This document shows positions 18,186 through 26,600 of a stretch of 64,000 nucleotides of DNA, piece by piece. Source of the stretch: RGIG6307 sp964424345 (GTDB lineage Bacteria > Bacillota > Clostridia > Lachnospirales > Lachnospiraceae); the NCBI GenBank assembly GCA_964424345.1, contig CAYRIK010000001.1, positions 1 to 64,000 on the forward strand. Direction: 5' to 3'. Numbering within the stretch: position 1 is the stretch's first letter; the number at the start of each line of letters is the position of its first letter. The position numbers were made by a program, and so were the translations under genes. The notes under the pieces were generated by a model. That model was not told the origin of the DNA. It saw nothing but the letters and a program-made list of their open reading frames with translations, and did no database searches.

Positions 18186-18624
18186 TAGTATGTTTATGGG
18201 ATATCTGATTTGGGCGGCTTGGCAGGATTATAAAGAAAAAATGGTCGTGCGTTATACACATCTAGTTGGACTGGCAGCAGTTTTTCTTATGGCATGTATC
18301 AAAACAAAATATATATTAGATTGTCCGGTAGAATATATGCTTGGAATAGCATTTGTGTTGCTTACGCAAATAGCTGCACAAAAATGTCGTTTATATGGAA
18401 TGGCAGATATTTTTGTTTTTTCTTTGATAGGTCTGTTTTTTGTGTTTTCTAAAGGCCCGAAGTTGTACATGACGGCATATTTATTTGTGTTTGCCTTATC
18501 AGGATGTCTGTTGGTTTTGGTGCAAATAGGAAGGAAAAATATAAAAGGAACACATTTAAATTGTTCTGTGGCCTATATTCCTTATATATGCTTTGCTTTT
18601 TTCTTGACAAATGTAGTGGTTTAG
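18151..18624 (+). CDS. A24-family prepilin peptidase (TadV/CpaA-like)
   Basis: A 157-residue polytopic membrane protein with about five or six hydrophobic segments. The two aspartates expected of A24 aspartic peptidases are present: one in AAWQDYKEKMV near residue 26, and one in YGMADIFVFS (GxAD in place of the usual GxGD). It would process the Flp-like pilin and perhaps the TadE-like proteins. The start at 18151 overlaps the adhesin gene by 35 bases; an in-frame ATG at 18178 with AAGG 9 bases upstream is an alternative. Last gene of the pilus operon. Confidence 0.75.
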   Translation: MSFVQGFVIMADSMFMGYLIWAAWQDYKEKMVVRYTHLVGLAAVFLMACIKTKYILDCPVEYMLGIAFVLLTQIAAQKCRLYGMADIFVFSLIGLFFVFSKGPKLYMTAYLFVFALSGCLLVLVQIGRKNIKGTHLNCSVAYIPYICFAFFLTNVVV

Positions 18625-18705
18625 CGATACATTTATAATAACTATCTTTATAAACAGGAAATATTTTTTGTTTCCGGCGTATAATATGTAAGGAGTTTTG
18701 AAAGT

Positions 18706-21375
18706 ATGAGTAAAGAATTAGCAAAGATATACGACCCAAAAGGTCTTGAGGACAGACTTTACCAGAAATGGTTAGATAAAAAATACTTCCATGCAGAAGT
18801 AGACAGAAGTAAAAAACCATTTACTATTGTAATGCCTCCTCCAAATATTACAGGTCAGTTACACATGGGACATGCATTGGATAATACAATGCAGGATATC
18901 CTGATTCGTTTTAAGAGAATGCAGGGATACAATGCATTATGGCAGCCAGGTACAGACCATGCTTCTATCGCAACAGAAGTTAAGATCATCGAAGCTATGC
19001 GTAAAGAAGGAATCTCTAAAGAAGATTTAGGAAGAGAAGGCTTCTTAGAAAGAGCTTGGGATTGGAAGAAAGAATACGGCGGACGTATTATCAGCCAGTT
19101 AAAGAAAATGGGTTCCTCTTGTGACTGGGATAGAGAACGTTTTACAATGGACGAAGGCTGTAATAAGGCTGTAACAGAAGTATTCTGCAAGATGCATGAA
19201 AAAGGATGGATTTACAAAGGAAGCCGTATCATCAACTGGTGTCCTGTATGTAATACTTCTATTTCTGATGCAGAAGTAGAATATCAGGAACAGGCTGGAC
19301 ATTTCTGGCATATTAAGTATCCTATCATAGATGAAAATGGCGAACCAAGTAAGACAGAGTTCCTTACATTTGCAACAACTCGTCCAGAAACTATGCTTGG
19401 TGATACTGCAGTAGCAATTCATCCAAACGATGAACGTTACAAACATTTACATGGCAAAAAGGTAATGCTTCCACTCGTAAACAGAGAACTTCCTATCGTA
19501 GAAGACTCTTATGTTGATATGGAATTTGGTACTGGTGTAGTAAAGATCACACCAGCACATGACCCAAATGACTTTGAAGTTGGTAAGAGACATAACCTTC
19601 CAGAAATCAACATTATGAATGATGATGCAACAATCAATGCAAACGGCGGAAAGTTTGAAGGCTTAGATCGTTATGAAGCAAGAAAGCAGATCGTTGCAGA
19701 ATTAGATGAACTTGGATTATTAGTAAAGATTGAAGATTATTCCCATAATGTAGGTACACATGACAGATGTAAGACTACAATCGAACCAATGATCAAAAAA
19801 CAGTGGTTTGTAAAGATGGATGAATTGATCAAACCTGCTGTAGAAGCTGTAAAGAGCGGAGATATCAAGTTAATTCCGGAACGTATGGATAAAACATACT
19901 TTAACTGGACTGACAATATTCGTGACTGGTGTATCAGCCGTCAGTTATGGTGGGGACATAGAATTCCAGCATACTATTGTGATAAGTGTGGAGAATATAT
20001 TGTTTCTAAAGAAGCTCCAACAGGTGCTTGCCCTCATTGTGGATGTGAACATTTCACACAGGATCCAGATACATTAGATACATGGTTTTCTTCTGCATTG
20101 TGGCCATTTTCAACATTAGGCTGGCCTGAAAAAACAGAAGATTTAGAGTATTTCTATCCTACAGACGTATTAGTTACAGGTTACGATATTATTTTCTTCT
20201 GGGTAATTCGTATGATTTTCTCCGGATTTGAACAGATGAAGGAAAAACCATTTAAGACAGTATTATTCCATGGATTGGTTCGTGACAGTCAGGGACGTAA
20301 GATGAGTAAGTCTTTAGGAAATGGTATTGATCCATTAGAAATTATTGATCAGTACGGTGCAGATGCACTTCGTCTTACTCTTATTACAGGTAATGCACCT
20401 GGAAATGATATGCGTTTCTATTATGAAAGAGTAGAAAATAGCCGTAACTTTGCAAACAAAGTATGGAATGCATCCCGATTTATTATGATGAATATGGGAG
20501 ATAAGAATGTAACAACTCCTTCTATGGATGATCTTGCTCCAGTTGATAAGTGGATTTTATCTAAGTTAAACAGCCTTGTAAAAGAAGTTACTGAAAATAT
20601 GGAAAACTTTGAACTTGGTATTGCAGTTCAGAAGGTATATGACTTTATTTGGGATGAGTTCTGTGACTGGTATATTGAAATGGTTAAGCCACGTTTATAT
20701 GCCGATGATGATGCAGTAAGCCAGAATGCAGCTCTTTATACATTAAAGACTGTTTTAATCGATGCATTAAAGTTATTACATCCATATATGCCATTTATTA
20801 CAGAGGAAATTTTCTGTACATTACAGAATGAAGAAGAATCTATTATGATTTCTAAGTGGCCTGAATATACAGAGGAAAGAAACTTTGGAAAAGAAGAAGC
20901 TGCTATTGAAATTATCAAAGAAGCAGTACGTGGTATCAGAAATGTTCGTACAGAAATGAACGTTCCACCTAGCAAGAAAGCACTTGTTTATGTAGTAAGT
21001 GAAAAAGAAGACTTAAGAAATACCTTTGAAGAAGGTAAGTTATTCTTTGCATCTTTAGCATATGCTTCTGAAGTAAAAGTTCAGGAAGATAAGAGTGGAA
21101 TCGCAGAGGATGCAGTTTCTGTAGTAATCGCAAATGCTACTATTTACATTCCATTTGCTGAATTAGTAGATATTAAGCAGGAAATCGAACGTTTACAGAA
21201 AGAAGAAAAACGTTTGGAAGGTGAATTGAAGCGAGTTGCAGGTATGCTTGGAAATGAGAAATTTATTTCTAAAGCACCAGCTGCAAAAATTCAGGAAGAA
21301 AAAGACAAGCAGGCAAAATATGCTCAGATGATGGAACAGGTAAAAGAAAGACTTGCTCAGTTATCTGCTATGTAA
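18706..21375 (+). CDS. valS: valyl-tRNA synthetase
   Basis: An 889-residue class I synthetase charging tRNA-Val. The HIGH-type motif is PPPNITGQLHMGHALD near residues 45-60, the KMSKS motif is GRKMSKSLGNGIDP, the editing domain holds TTRPETMLGDTAVAIHP, and the C-terminus is the charged coiled coil that binds tRNA in ValRS. The start ATG follows AAGGAG. No T-box leader is seen in the 81 bases upstream; only a TATAAT-like box (18680-18685) without a convincing -35. Confidence 0.97.
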   Translation: MSKELAKIYDPKGLEDRLYQKWLDKKYFHAEVDRSKKPFTIVMPPPNITGQLHMGHALDNTMQDILIRFKRMQGYNALWQPGTDHASIATEVKIIEAMRKEGISKEDLGREGFLERAWDWKKEYGGRIISQLKKMGSSCDWDRERFTMDEGCNKAVTEVFCKMHEKGWIYKGSRIINWCPVCNTSISDAEVEYQEQAGHFWHIKYPIIDENGEPSKTEFLTFATTRPETMLGDTAVAIHPNDERYKHLHGKKVMLPLVNRELPIVEDSYVDMEFGTGVVKITPAHDPNDFEVGKRHNLPEINIMNDDATINANGGKFEGLDRYEARKQIVAELDELGLLVKIEDYSHNVGTHDRCKTTIEPMIKKQWFVKMDELIKPAVEAVKSGDIKLIPERMDKTYFNWTDNIRDWCISRQLWWGHRIPAYYCDKCGEYIVSKEAPTGACPHCGCEHFTQDPDTLDTWFSSALWPFSTLGWPEKTEDLEYFYPTDVLVTGYDIIFFWVIRMIFSGFEQMKEKPFKTVLFHGLVRDSQGRKMSKSLGNGIDPLEIIDQYGADALRLTLITGNAPGNDMRFYYERVENSRNFANKVWNASRFIMMNMGDKNVTTPSMDDLAPVDKWILSKLNSLVKEVTENMENFELGIAVQKVYDFIWDEFCDWYIEMVKPRLYADDDAVSQNAALYTLKTVLIDALKLLHPYMPFITEEIFCTLQNEEESIMISKWPEYTEERNFGKEEAAIEIIKEAVRGIRNVRTEMNVPPSKKALVYVVSEKEDLRNTFEEGKLFFASLAYASEVKVQEDKSGIAEDAVSVVIANATIYIPFAELVDIKQEIERLQKEEKRLEGELKRVAGMLGNEKFISKAPAAKIQEEKDKQAKYAQMMEQVKERLAQLSAM

Positions 21376-21389
21376 TATTTGGAGAGATA

Positions 21390-22739
21390 ATGTCAGATCA
21401 TATTACAAATTACGAGGAAGCGGTAGAATTATTCTACCGTATTCCTCGTTTTAATAAGAATCATAAATTACAAAGTATAGAAAGAGTCCTGACTCGAATG
21501 GGTCAGCCTGACAGGCAGATGAAGATCGTACACATTGCAGGTACAAACGGCAAGGGATCTACATCTGCCTATTTGGCGGGTCTATTAGAAAAATCGGGAT
21601 GTAAGACAGGCTTATTTACCTCACCGCATTTAGTAGATATTAGAGAACGTTTTTTGATCAATGGAAAAATGGTTTCAAAAGAATTATTTACAGAGGCAGT
21701 AGGGGCAGTTTGTTCTTTCATTGAAACATTAAAAAGAGAAGGCGAAACATATGAACCATGTTTTTTTGATATGTTGTTCTTTGTTGGAATGTATATATTT
21801 GCAAAAGAGCGAGTAGAAATCGTTGTTTTGGAAACTGGTTTGGGAGGCAGATTAGATGCTACCAATGCGGTACAACAGAAAGATTTGACGTTGATTACGC
21901 ATATTGCATTGGATCATACAGAATATCTTGGTACAACATTGCAAGAAATTGCATTGGAAAAAGCAGGGATTATGAGACCAAATATTCCATGTGTTGTAGC
22001 ACCAAAAAACGACATGGTAACAGATATTTTCCTGAAAAAAGCAGAAGAATTAGGAAGTAAGTGTCGAGTTTTGGGAGAACGAGACTATGCTTGTCAAGGA
22101 GTTTATGAAAAATCCGTTGCTTTTTCTTATTTTTCCAGTTATTATGGAACTGTTCCAGTAAGACTTCATACACCAGCACTATATCAGGCAGATAATGTGT
22201 GTTTGGCATTAGCAGGTTTTGAAATGTTGATAGAGCTTGGTATTGTTAGGAAAGAACAGATGTCTGTTGAACAGTTAAAGCAGACATTGTGGGAGACAAG
22301 CTGGGCAGGTCGTATGGAAGAAGTGTGCAGGAATGTTTTTTTAGATGGAGCTCATAATACAGATGGAATGCACATGTTTTTGGAGAGTGTTCGAGAAGAT
22401 GACTGCATAGAAAACAGAACAGTGATATTTTCTGCGGTAAGTGATAAAGACTATAAACAGATGTTGGCAGATGTAATCGAAAGCGGATTGTTTTCAAAAA
22501 TCATTGTAACGCAGCTTGCTACGGAACGTGGTGTAGATGTGATGCGTCTATATGAGGAGGCAGAAAAAAAGATCAAGAGCAGTATGACAAAAATGGAGTG
22601 CTGTTTTATGCCTGAGATTTCAGAAGCCGTCTTAGAAGTGATTGAAAAACGAACTTCTAAAGAATATATTTACATCGTAGGATCGTTGTATCTGGTCGGA
22701 CAGATGAAGCAGTTGTTGGAGCAGAGTAAAACAGTTTGA
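21390..22739 (+). CDS. folC: folylpolyglutamate synthase
   Basis: A 449-residue Mur-ligase-type enzyme that adds glutamates to tetrahydrofolate, possibly also acting as dihydrofolate synthase. The P-loop is HIAGTNGKGSTSAYLAG (residues about 50-66), the Mg/lysine region is HIALDHTEYLG, and the C-terminal domain contains LDGAHNTDGM. It starts 14 bases after valS behind GGAGAG, an arrangement common in clostridia and indicating cotranscription. Confidence 0.93.
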   Translation: MSDHITNYEEAVELFYRIPRFNKNHKLQSIERVLTRMGQPDRQMKIVHIAGTNGKGSTSAYLAGLLEKSGCKTGLFTSPHLVDIRERFLINGKMVSKELFTEAVGAVCSFIETLKREGETYEPCFFDMLFFVGMYIFAKERVEIVVLETGLGGRLDATNAVQQKDLTLITHIALDHTEYLGTTLQEIALEKAGIMRPNIPCVVAPKNDMVTDIFLKKAEELGSKCRVLGERDYACQGVYEKSVAFSYFSSYYGTVPVRLHTPALYQADNVCLALAGFEMLIELGIVRKEQMSVEQLKQTLWETSWAGRMEEVCRNVFLDGAHNTDGMHMFLESVREDDCIENRTVIFSAVSDKDYKQMLADVIESGLFSKIIVTQLATERGVDVMRLYEEAEKKIKSSMTKMECCFMPEISEAVLEVIEKRTSKEYIYIVGSLYLVGQMKQLLEQSKTV

Positions 22740-22768
22740 CCATTCTTTGTGATTGAAGGGGTAACTTT

Positions 22769-22927
22769 ATGATACAGTTTGAGGAAGAAATCAAGAAATT
22801 TTATAAAAGTCCTGAAGTTGGGGAAGTAGAAGATGTAATTTATAATAGAGATATGACAGATGCTACGGATTTATTGTTTCAGATGATGCAGAAACAGGAG
22901 TCACGCAATACTAAAACGAATGCATAG
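22769..22927 (+). CDS. small acidic protein of unknown function
   Basis: A 52-codon gene beginning MIQFEEEIKKFYKSPEVGEV and ending in a polar tail (RNTKTNA). ATG 22769 follows GAAGGGG with 7 to 8 bases of spacing. The composition is acidic and probably helical, with no signal peptide or membrane segment. It sits 29 bases after folC and 11 before the next gene, so the spacing, start signal and codon use support a real gene. I recognise no family. Confidence 0.6.
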   Translation: MIQFEEEIKKFYKSPEVGEVEDVIYNRDMTDATDLLFQMMQKQESRNTKTNA

Positions 22928-22938
22928 GAGACAAAAAG

Positions 22939-24339
22939 ATGAAGTGTTATCACTGTGGTGCGACGCTGACAAGACATGATTTTTGTACTGCATGCAAAAG
23001 TGATGTGAAACAGTACAAGCTCATTATAGAAGCCGCTAACCGTAAGTATAATGAGGGACTGGAAAAAGCACAGGTAAGAGATTTGAGTGGTGCGATTGTC
23101 AGTTTACAGCAATGCCTTAAATTAAATAAAGAGCATGTAGATGCGAGAAATTTACTTGGTCTTGTTTATTTTGAAACTGGAGAAGTGGTATTGGCTTTGG
23201 CAGAATGGATCATCAGCAAAAATTTGCAGCCTGAGAAAAATCTGGCAGAGGATTATATAGCGAAATTACAGAATAATCAGAGCAGACTGGATATGTATAA
23301 TCAGGCAATTCACAAATATAATATTGCATTGGATCTTTATTTGCAGGGAAGTGATGATCTTGCAATTATTCAGTTAAAAAAGATCATGACACTGAATCCG
23401 AAGTTTTTAAAGCCTCAACTGCTGTTAGCATTGGTATATATGCAAAAGCAGGAGTGGGATAAAGCACAGCCTATTTTAAAAAAGGTGCTTCAGATTGATC
23501 ATGGAAATATACAGGCACAGAGATATTTAAAAGAAATATCACAGGTAAAAGATGCTAAAAAAGCACGTACTAAAAACAAAAAAGACAAGGAATCTGTTGT
23601 TCGATATGAACGAGATAATGAGATTATCATTCAGCCAACACAGGTTATAGAGCCAAATACGAGCAAGAGTACACTTGTTGGATTTGCAGTTGGATTTTTG
23701 CTTGGAGCTGCTATTTTATTTTTCTTGGTGCTTCCAGGAAAGATTGAAAATGTAAGACAGCAGTTAGAAACTGTCATTCGTACAGCTAACGAAGAAAAAG
23801 AGGCGCAGTCAGCTACGATTGCATCACTTCGAACGCAGTTGGAAAACTTGACAAAAGAAAGAGATGCTGTTGTAGAGCAGTATGGTAATTTGTATGGTCA
23901 GGAAAGTAATGAAGAAGCAGTAACAGCGTTGATCAGTGCGATTGGAGCATATTTGACAGATGCACAAAATTTAGAGCAGATTAGCCCTTATATGGATATC
24001 TGTGTAAGAAATGAAACATTTTATGCTGAGAACAGCAATAGTATTTTAAATCTTTATAATAATATAAAAGCGGTAACTGCATCAGAATTATCACAGTATC
24101 ATTATGATCTTGGGTATGCAGCATATGAAGCCAAAGAATATGAGACAGCAGCTTCTGAGTTAGAACTTGCTAAATTGTATTATGGAGATTATGTAGATAC
24201 ATTATATTATTTAGGCCTTTCTTATCAGGCATTGAATCAAAAGGACCAAGCAAAGGCAATCTACAATGAAATATTGGAGCGTTTTGCAGATAGTGTTAGA
24301 GTTTCACAAGTACAAAGAGCATTAAATAGTTTAGAATAA
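22939..24339 (+). CDS. zinc-ribbon TPR membrane protein
   Basis: A 466-residue protein. An N-terminal zinc ribbon has CYHC (residues 3-6) and CTAC (16-19). TPR-like repeats occupy about 30-200 (for example HVDARNLLGLVYFETGEVVL), followed by a lysine-rich linker, one membrane helix (about 248-270), a coiled coil rich in Glu/Gln/Thr (about 275-315) and a second TPR block (about 385-460). The C-terminal TPRs would be outside the cell and the zinc ribbon inside. Function unknown; the architecture suggests a scaffold. It is the last gene before a terminator. Confidence 0.8.
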   Translation: MKCYHCGATLTRHDFCTACKSDVKQYKLIIEAANRKYNEGLEKAQVRDLSGAIVSLQQCLKLNKEHVDARNLLGLVYFETGEVVLALAEWIISKNLQPEKNLAEDYIAKLQNNQSRLDMYNQAIHKYNIALDLYLQGSDDLAIIQLKKIMTLNPKFLKPQLLLALVYMQKQEWDKAQPILKKVLQIDHGNIQAQRYLKEISQVKDAKKARTKNKKDKESVVRYERDNEIIIQPTQVIEPNTSKSTLVGFAVGFLLGAAILFFLVLPGKIENVRQQLETVIRTANEEKEAQSATIASLRTQLENLTKERDAVVEQYGNLYGQESNEEAVTALISAIGAYLTDAQNLEQISPYMDICVRNETFYAENSNSILNLYNNIKAVTASELSQYHYDLGYAAYEAKEYETAASELELAKLYYGDYVDTLYYLGLSYQALNQKDQAKAIYNEILERFADSVRVSQVQRALNSLE

Positions 24340-24346
24340 AAAGATT

Positions 24347-24390
24347 TGCACGAAAGAGAAATAAAAAGGTTTCTTTTTCGTGCATTTTTT
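24347..24390 (+). terminator. intrinsic terminator after the TPR gene
   Basis: TGCACGAAA (24347-24355) pairs with TTTCGTGCA (24375-24383), with further weaker pairs inside, followed by six T. It closes the valS-folC-TPR run. The T tract is also the first part of a palindromic repeat. Confidence 0.8.
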
Positions 24391-24449
24391 ATATACTAGG
24401 AAATTACTTATTTCATGGTATATAAAAACACTTCCTGGGATGTGTACTT
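24386..24449 (+). repeat. terminator-attached palindromic repeat, copy A (degenerate)
   Basis: Left arm 24386-24404 (TTTTTATATACTAGGAAAT) and right arm 24410-24428 are complementary apart from one mismatch and one G-T, with loop TACTT. It is followed by a short weak hairpin, ACAC (24427-24431 region) to GTGT (near 24442-24446). It is nearly identical to the copy at 57983-58025. It begins inside the T tract of the upstream terminator. Confidence 0.7.
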
Positions 24450-24463
24450 TCACGTTATCTATT

Positions 24464-24490
24464 AGGAGGTAATGTGGCAGCATATAGAAA
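24464..24490 (+). promoter_or_regulatory. candidate sigma-H promoter for spoIIA
   Basis: AGGAGGT (24464-24470), a 13-base spacer, then ATAGAAA (24484-24490). This resembles the sigma-H pattern (AGGAnnT and RnnGAAT) expected before spoIIA operons. The AGGAGG is too far from any start to be a ribosome binding site. The -10 match is imperfect. Confidence 0.45.
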
Positions 24491-24520
24491 AAAGAAAATT
24501 TAATAAAAGGGGAATGGAAT

Positions 24521-24835
24521 ATGGATTTTTTAGTACAAAAGGGAGATGTGTTGTTTATAAAACTTCCAGAAGAAATCGATCATTACAAAACGAAAATGAT
24601 GGTAAAAGAGATTGATGAAGTGATTTTATCAAAAGAGCCATCAAAAGTTGTATTTGATTTTGAACGGACTCAATTTATGGATAGTTCTGGTATTGGTTTA
24701 ATCAGTGGGAGATATCAGAAAATGATAAGTCTTGGAGGAGATGTATTTTTGTACAATGCCAAAGGACATATGGATAAAATATTGAGAATGTCAGGTTTGA
24801 GTAAAATTATAGGAAAGTATGAGGAAACAACATGA
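24521..24835 (+). CDS. spoIIAA: anti-sigma-F factor antagonist
   Basis: A 104-residue STAS-domain protein that binds SpoIIAB and frees sigma-F in the forespore once dephosphorylated. The phosphorylated serine lies in FERTQFMDSSGIGLISGRY (the DSSG at residues about 56-59). The length is standard. It follows AAAAGGGG and overlaps spoIIAB by 4 bases (ATGA). The operon order is the canonical spoIIAA-spoIIAB-sigF, marking the organism as spore-forming. Confidence 0.95.
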   Translation: MDFLVQKGDVLFIKLPEEIDHYKTKMMVKEIDEVILSKEPSKVVFDFERTQFMDSSGIGLISGRYQKMISLGGDVFLYNAKGHMDKILRMSGLSKIIGKYEETT

Positions 24836-25326
24836 AAAAACAAATTACGCAGTTAGATACTATGAAATTTATAAATGAAATGAAAGTATGCTTTCAGGCA
24901 AGAAGTGAAAATGAAAGCTTTGCACGCGTGGCAGTAGCCGGATTTTTAACATATCTTAATCCAACATTAGATGAGATGGAAGATATAAAAACAGCAGTTT
25001 CAGAAGCTGTTACAAATGCAATCATTCATGGGTATGAAGAAAAAGAAAGTGCGACAGTGTATGTGTCTTGTATGCTTTATCAAGATGAAAAATCATATGT
25101 CTTACAGGTTGTCGTAGAAGATACCGGAAAAGGAATTGCAGACATTCAAAAAGCGGTAGAGCCAATGTTTACGACAAAACCAGATATGGAACGTGCAGGA
25201 ATGGGATTTTCATTTATGAAGGCTTTTATGGATGATGTTCAAGTGGAAAGTGAGGTTATGAAAGGAACGGTCGTGACAATGACCAAACGCTTAGGCTTTT
25301 GCGAGGAACACATACATGAAAGATAG
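24832..25326 (+). CDS. spoIIAB: anti-sigma-F factor / serine kinase
   Basis: A 164-residue GHKL-type kinase that holds sigma-F inactive and phosphorylates SpoIIAA. The N-box is AVSEAVTNAIIHGYEE (residues about 60-75), and the ATP-lid motifs are VVEDTGKGIADI (about 101-112) and GAGMGFSFMKAF-like (RAGMGFSFMKAF, about 124-135). The start overlaps the spoIIAA stop, and the 3' end overlaps sigF by 11 bases, which fits coupled translation and fixed stoichiometry. Confidence 0.95.
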   Translation: MKKQITQLDTMKFINEMKVCFQARSENESFARVAVAGFLTYLNPTLDEMEDIKTAVSEAVTNAIIHGYEEKESATVYVSCMLYQDEKSYVLQVVVEDTGKGIADIQKAVEPMFTTKPDMERAGMGFSFMKAFMDDVQVESEVMKGTVVTMTKRLGFCEEHIHER

Positions 25327-25987
25327 AGAGCAGCTTATTTCACAAAATATTGGATTGATACATTTTGTGATAAAGCGCTTTGCTATGAGAGGATTGGATA
25401 CAGAAGAATTATTTCAGGTCGGCTGTGTAGGATTATGTAAAGCGGCAGATGGCTTTAAAGAAGAGTTGGGATTAAAATTCAGTACATACGCAGTACCAGT
25501 AATATTAGGAGAAATTAAACGTTTTGTAAGAGATAACACACAAGTACATATTAGCAGAGGCATGAAAGAACAGTACACAAAAATCAAATATGCGAGAGAA
25601 CAGTTCGAGGCGATGTATCATAAAGAACCTACGATACAGCAATTATCAGATATGACAGGAATTAAGACAGAACATATTTTGCTGGCAGAAGAGGCGTTGC
25701 GGCCAGCAGAAAGTCTTGATAGTTTTATCAGTGAGGAAGAACATGATGTAAGAAAAATAGATTTATTGTCAGATCATAAAGATATGCAGCAGACAGTCGT
25801 AAACAGGTTATTGTGTGAGGAGGCATTTGAAAAAATGTCTTCTACAGAACGAAAATTAGTCTATTTTCGATATTTTGAAAATATGACACAAGCTAAAACA
25901 GCACAAAAACTGGACATAACACAAGTGCAGGTGAGTCGTATGGAAAAGAAGCTGTTGCTGCGATTAAGAGAAGAATGGAACACATAA
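25316..25987 (+). CDS. sigF: RNA polymerase sigma-F factor
   Basis: A 223-residue sigma-70-family factor for early forespore transcription. Region 2 contains FAMRGLDTEELFQVGCVGLCKAADGF and KFSTYAVPVILGEIKRFVRD (given in shorter form here: FSTYAVPVILGEIKRF). Region 4 contains the helix-turn-helix TQAKTAQKLDITQVQVSRME. It overlaps spoIIAB by 11 bases with its GAGG site inside that gene. It is also named spoIIAC, and is followed by a terminator shared with the convergent SASP gene. Confidence 0.95.
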   Translation: MKDREQLISQNIGLIHFVIKRFAMRGLDTEELFQVGCVGLCKAADGFKEELGLKFSTYAVPVILGEIKRFVRDNTQVHISRGMKEQYTKIKYAREQFEAMYHKEPTIQQLSDMTGIKTEHILLAEEALRPAESLDSFISEEEHDVRKIDLLSDHKDMQQTVVNRLLCEEAFEKMSSTERKLVYFRYFENMTQAKTAQKLDITQVQVSRMEKKLLLRLREEWNT

Positions 25988-26032
25988 AAAAGCTGCACAC
26001 AGAATAAAAAATTTCTGCATACAGCCTTTTGT
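25985..26032 (+). terminator. bidirectional terminator between sigF and the SASP gene
   Basis: AAAAGCTG (25987-25994) pairs with the CAG-CCTTTT region (26022-26030) with an inner CAGAA-TTCTG pairing. A T run lies on the right of the plus strand, and an A run on the left gives a T run on the reverse strand. Confidence 0.65.
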
Positions 26033-26115
26033 TGCTCTTGTATATTCAATCTGATTTTATTATCCAAAAGAAGCAATTTATAACAACCTTTTTTGGATAT
26101 TTGAGAGGGGAAAAA

Positions 26116-26319
26116 TTACTTTAATCCTTCTTCGTAAGATTTGATCATACGGCGAACCATTTCTCCACCGATAGAACCAGCTTCTTTGCTTGTCAGATCA
26201 CCATTGTAACCTTCTTTTAAGTTGACACCTAATTCGCTGGCAACTTCTGTTTTAAATTTGTCCATTTTTGCTTTTGCTTCTGGTACTTCCATTTTATTTG
26301 ACTTATTAGTATTTGCCAT
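26116..26319 (-). CDS. alpha/beta-type small acid-soluble spore protein
   Basis: A 67-residue DNA-protecting spore protein. The germination protease site is KTEVASELGV, and the conserved GDLTSKEAGSIGGEMVRRMI block follows, ending in IKSYEEGLK. ATG 26319 is chosen because GGAGG lies 8 bases before it on the reverse strand; longer starts would make that site coding. It is expressed late in the forespore from a sigma-G promoter visible at 26467-26495. Confidence 0.95.
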   Translation of the reverse strand: MANTNKSNKMEVPEAKAKMDKFKTEVASELGVNLKEGYNGDLTSKEAGSIGGEMVRRMIKSYEEGLK

Positions 26320-26341
26320 TGCTTTTTCCTCCATCGACACA

Positions 26342-26406
26342 AAGTGCCTTTCAATCCTGTGTTTTTTTGTTTTTTTGTCTATTCTGAAAAGATAAGAAAG
26401 GCACTT
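26342..26406 (-). repeat. inverted repeat in the SASP leader
   Basis: AAGTGCCTTTC (26342-26352) and GAAAGGCACTT (26396-26406) are perfect 11-base complements separated by 43 bases containing two T-rich runs. It lies between the inferred sigma-G start and the SASP gene, so it would form a large hairpin in the transcript. Confidence 0.6.
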
Positions 26407-26466
26407 CCGTTTTGTAACCAAATGATATATTTCTTTTGTTGGAACTGCGCTTTTTTATCTTGGTCT

Positions 26467-26495
26467 TAGTATGAGATAAATACAAAAAACTATAC
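26467..26495 (-). promoter_or_regulatory. sigma-G promoter of the SASP gene
   Basis: On the reverse strand: GTATA (26495-26491), a 17-base spacer and CATACTA (26473-26467). This matches the forespore sigma-G pattern (GHATR and CATNHTA) fully. The leader would be about 140 bases long. Confidence 0.65.
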
Positions 26496-26535
26496 AAGAA
26501 AATTTTGGCAAAATAACAGAACAAAACAGAAAGCA

Positions 26536-26564
26536 TTGACGAGTCTGTTTCTATCGGATAGAAT
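26536..26564 (+). promoter_or_regulatory. sigma-A promoter of the thyX-like gene
   Basis: TTGACG (26536-26541), a 17-base spacer, TAGAAT (26559-26564), placed 36 bases before the start codon. Confidence 0.65.
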
Positions 26565-26600
26565 AAGAACAGTTAAAACAAAAGAAAGAGGAAACGTGTT

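Noticed and set aside
18625..18705. T-box leader before valS
   Set aside because: Only 81 bases are available and no AGGGTGGNACCGCG-type T-box sequence is present. The same holds for argS (52467-52582).
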